A stretch of DNA of 45,874 bases from Gammaproteobacteria bacterium (GTDB lineage: Bacteria; Pseudomonadota; Gammaproteobacteria; VBWC01), in the NCBI GenBank assembly GCA_023266115.1, contig JAHFRU010000020.1, positions 1-45,874 on the forward strand, in the 5' to 3' direction. The translations under genes and the position numbers were made by a program. Each line of letters begins with the position of its first letter. Positions within the stretch are counted from its first letter, which is position 1. Below, piece by piece: positions 44,953-45,874 of this stretch. The notes below the pieces were generated by a model that saw only the letters and a program-made list of their open reading frames with translations, was not told the origin of the DNA and made no database searches.

Positions 44953-45792
44953 ATGAAAACACCTGTGGCTCTTGAACAGCACGAAGATAATTGGAAAACG
45001 AGCATGGGAGCTTGGTTTCCGGGTGGTCGTGTCGTGTATCGCGGCAAGGATCTCTTAAACGAACTTAAAGATATCAGTTGGGTTGGGCTTCTTCTGTTTG
45101 GTATTACCGGTAGATTTTTCAACGAAAAACAGGTGCGATTATTTGAGGGATTGTGGTCACTGTCCGCGAGCTTCCCGGACCCACGATTGTGGAATAATCG
45201 CGTTGCGGCTCTTGCTGGCACCGCGCGCAGCACCGGCAATCTAGCTGTTAGTGGGGCGGTTGCAGTCTCCGAAGCGCGTATTTACGGGCGGGGAGCAGAC
45301 ATTCGCGCAATAGATTTTCTCTTGAGAACAAAATCCAAGATAGATGCGGAGGAAGACCTCGGGGAAATTATAAGAGAGGAACTTCGCGAACGGCGCGTAA
45401 TACCTGGTTACGGGCGACCAATTACAAATAAAGACGAGCGAATCGTACCCGTCAAGCGCCTAGCTGAAGAACTTGGATTCTTACACGGAACATATGTCGA
45501 GCTAGCTTTCAATATAGAACAACAACTAGCGCGCGGACGCTGGAGGATGCGCATGAACATAGCGGCATTATGTGCGGCGCTGGCGGCTGATCAAGGACTC
45601 TCTAGGCAGGAATACTACCACATAAGCATCCCCTCCTTTATTGCAGGTATTTTACCATGCTTTATTGATTCGACTCAAAAACCAGAAGGTTCCTTTCTAC
45701 CCTTGCGCTGCCAAAGAGTATTGTATGAAGGAAAATTACCGCGCACGTGGAACTGGACTTCCTCCGAATCGGTAGACACTCCTATACTTTAA
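44953..45792 (+). CDS. Citrate-synthase-fold protein B (small, atypical)
   Basis: A 279-residue second citrate-synthase-like protein, clearly different from protein A. Seen: WVGLLLFGITGRFFNEKQ, 'PDPRLWNNRVAALAGTARSTG', 'SEARIYGRGADIRAIDFL' and VIPGYGRPITNKDERI (149-164), which has the loop of the second catalytic His with Arg (R155) in its place. The position of the first His reads SEARIYG and that of the Asp reads MNIAALCAA, so none of the triad is evident. The ATG at 44953 lies 7 bp after the stop of gene A; earlier in-frame ATGs overlap gene A. The last about 12 residues (WTSSESVDTPIL) appear to be encoded by the inserted IS end from 45754. Confidence 0.72.
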   Translation: MKTPVALEQHEDNWKTSMGAWFPGGRVVYRGKDLLNELKDISWVGLLLFGITGRFFNEKQVRLFEGLWSLSASFPDPRLWNNRVAALAGTARSTGNLAVSGAVAVSEARIYGRGADIRAIDFLLRTKSKIDAEEDLGEIIREELRERRVIPGYGRPITNKDERIVPVKRLAEELGFLHGTYVELAFNIEQQLARGRWRMRMNIAALCAALAADQGLSRQEYYHISIPSFIAGILPCFIDSTQKPEGSFLPLRCQRVLYEGKLPRTWNWTSSESVDTPIL

Positions 45793-45874
45793 ATTAAAGC
45801 ACGGGAGAGCACGCCATGACCAAGGGTCGATTTGCGGAAGAATTCAAGGAAGAAGCGGTCAAGCAAGTCATCGA
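45754..45874 (+). mobile_element. IS3-family insertion sequence, left end (partial)
   Basis: TGGACTTCCTCC at 45754 begins with the TG that ends IS3-family terminal repeats and sits 62 bp before an orfA start, the usual leader length. A TATACTTTAAATT tract (45783 onward) could be its promoter. The element continues past the right edge, so the right repeat and target duplication cannot be checked. The exact left boundary is inferred. Confidence 0.55.
45816..45874 (+). CDS. IS3-family transposase OrfA, N-terminal fragment
   Basis: Nineteen codons before the window edge: MTKGRFAEEFKEEAVKQVI, the typical start of the IS3/IS911 OrfA helix-turn-helix protein ('Y/F-x-EEFK-x-EAVK'). GGGAGA lies 7 nt upstream of the ATG. 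OrfA is normally fused to OrfB by a -1 frameshift to make the active transposase. Confidence 0.8.
   Translation, partial: MTKGRFAEEFKEEAVKQVI

Noticed and set aside
1..45874. tRNA, rRNA, CRISPR array or prophage genes
   Set aside because: Reading both strands by eye I saw none; small RNAs without protein or terminator signals cannot be excluded.

Overview
The window is about 46 kb of a GC-rich gammaproteobacterial chromosome. Several gene orders are typical of that class: suhB divergent from trmJ-cysE-iscR-iscS-iscA, ffh upstream of rpsP-rimM-trmD-rplS, xerD-dsbC, and ypjD-corB next to ffh. The mixture suggests a Chromatiales-like lineage, but the species cannot be named from this sequence. 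One gene (1356-1718) is a convincing homologue of the magnetosome membrane protein MamC. The organism, or an ancestor or gene donor, may therefore be magnetotactic, although no other magnetosome gene is visible here.

Layout. 1-109: start of a WYL-type regulator on the minus strand. 230-417: a MITE-like inverted-repeat element. 586-1718: a small DUF3592-like membrane protein and mamC, the latter with its own promoter and terminator. 1833-4727: a four-PAS GGDEF-EAL protein. 4910-8635: iscA, iscS, iscR, cysE and trmJ on the minus strand, with an IscR-type operator in front of iscR and no iscU. 8772-20475: suhB, a small unknown gene, a rhodanese, mutS, fdxA and an AddB/AddA-like nuclease-helicase pair, all on the plus strand. 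20516-26358: dsbC, xerD, ogt, the rpsP-rimM-trmD-rplS operon with a clear terminator, and ffh, on the minus strand. 26443-29669: a metallo-beta-lactamase-fold phosphodiesterase-like gene, ypjD and corB.

29697-39120 (minus strand) is a complete seven-gene Wsp-type chemosensory operon in the canonical order wspA-B-C-D-E-F-R, which ends in a REC-GGEEF diguanylate cyclase. Its receptor carries a CxxCH c-type haem motif in the periplasmic domain, its CheA has a nearly perfect 420-bp duplication of the Hpt domain, and its upstream region contains a good match to a sigma-28 (FliA) promoter. Divergent from it, 39457-42012 encodes a REC-REC-PAS-GGDEF-EAL protein. Three genes in this window make or degrade cyclic di-GMP.

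42147-45792 is a compact three-gene cluster of visibly lower GC: an acetolactate-synthase-like thiamine-diphosphate enzyme with an Arg-rich insertion, followed by two small, different citrate-synthase-fold proteins that both appear to have lost parts of the classic catalytic triad. An 11-bp inverted repeat upstream covers the ribosome binding site of the first gene. The cluster is abutted by the left end of an IS3-family element whose orfA begins at 45816. I consider this trio, the orphan mamC and the haem-bearing Wsp system the most interesting parts of the window.
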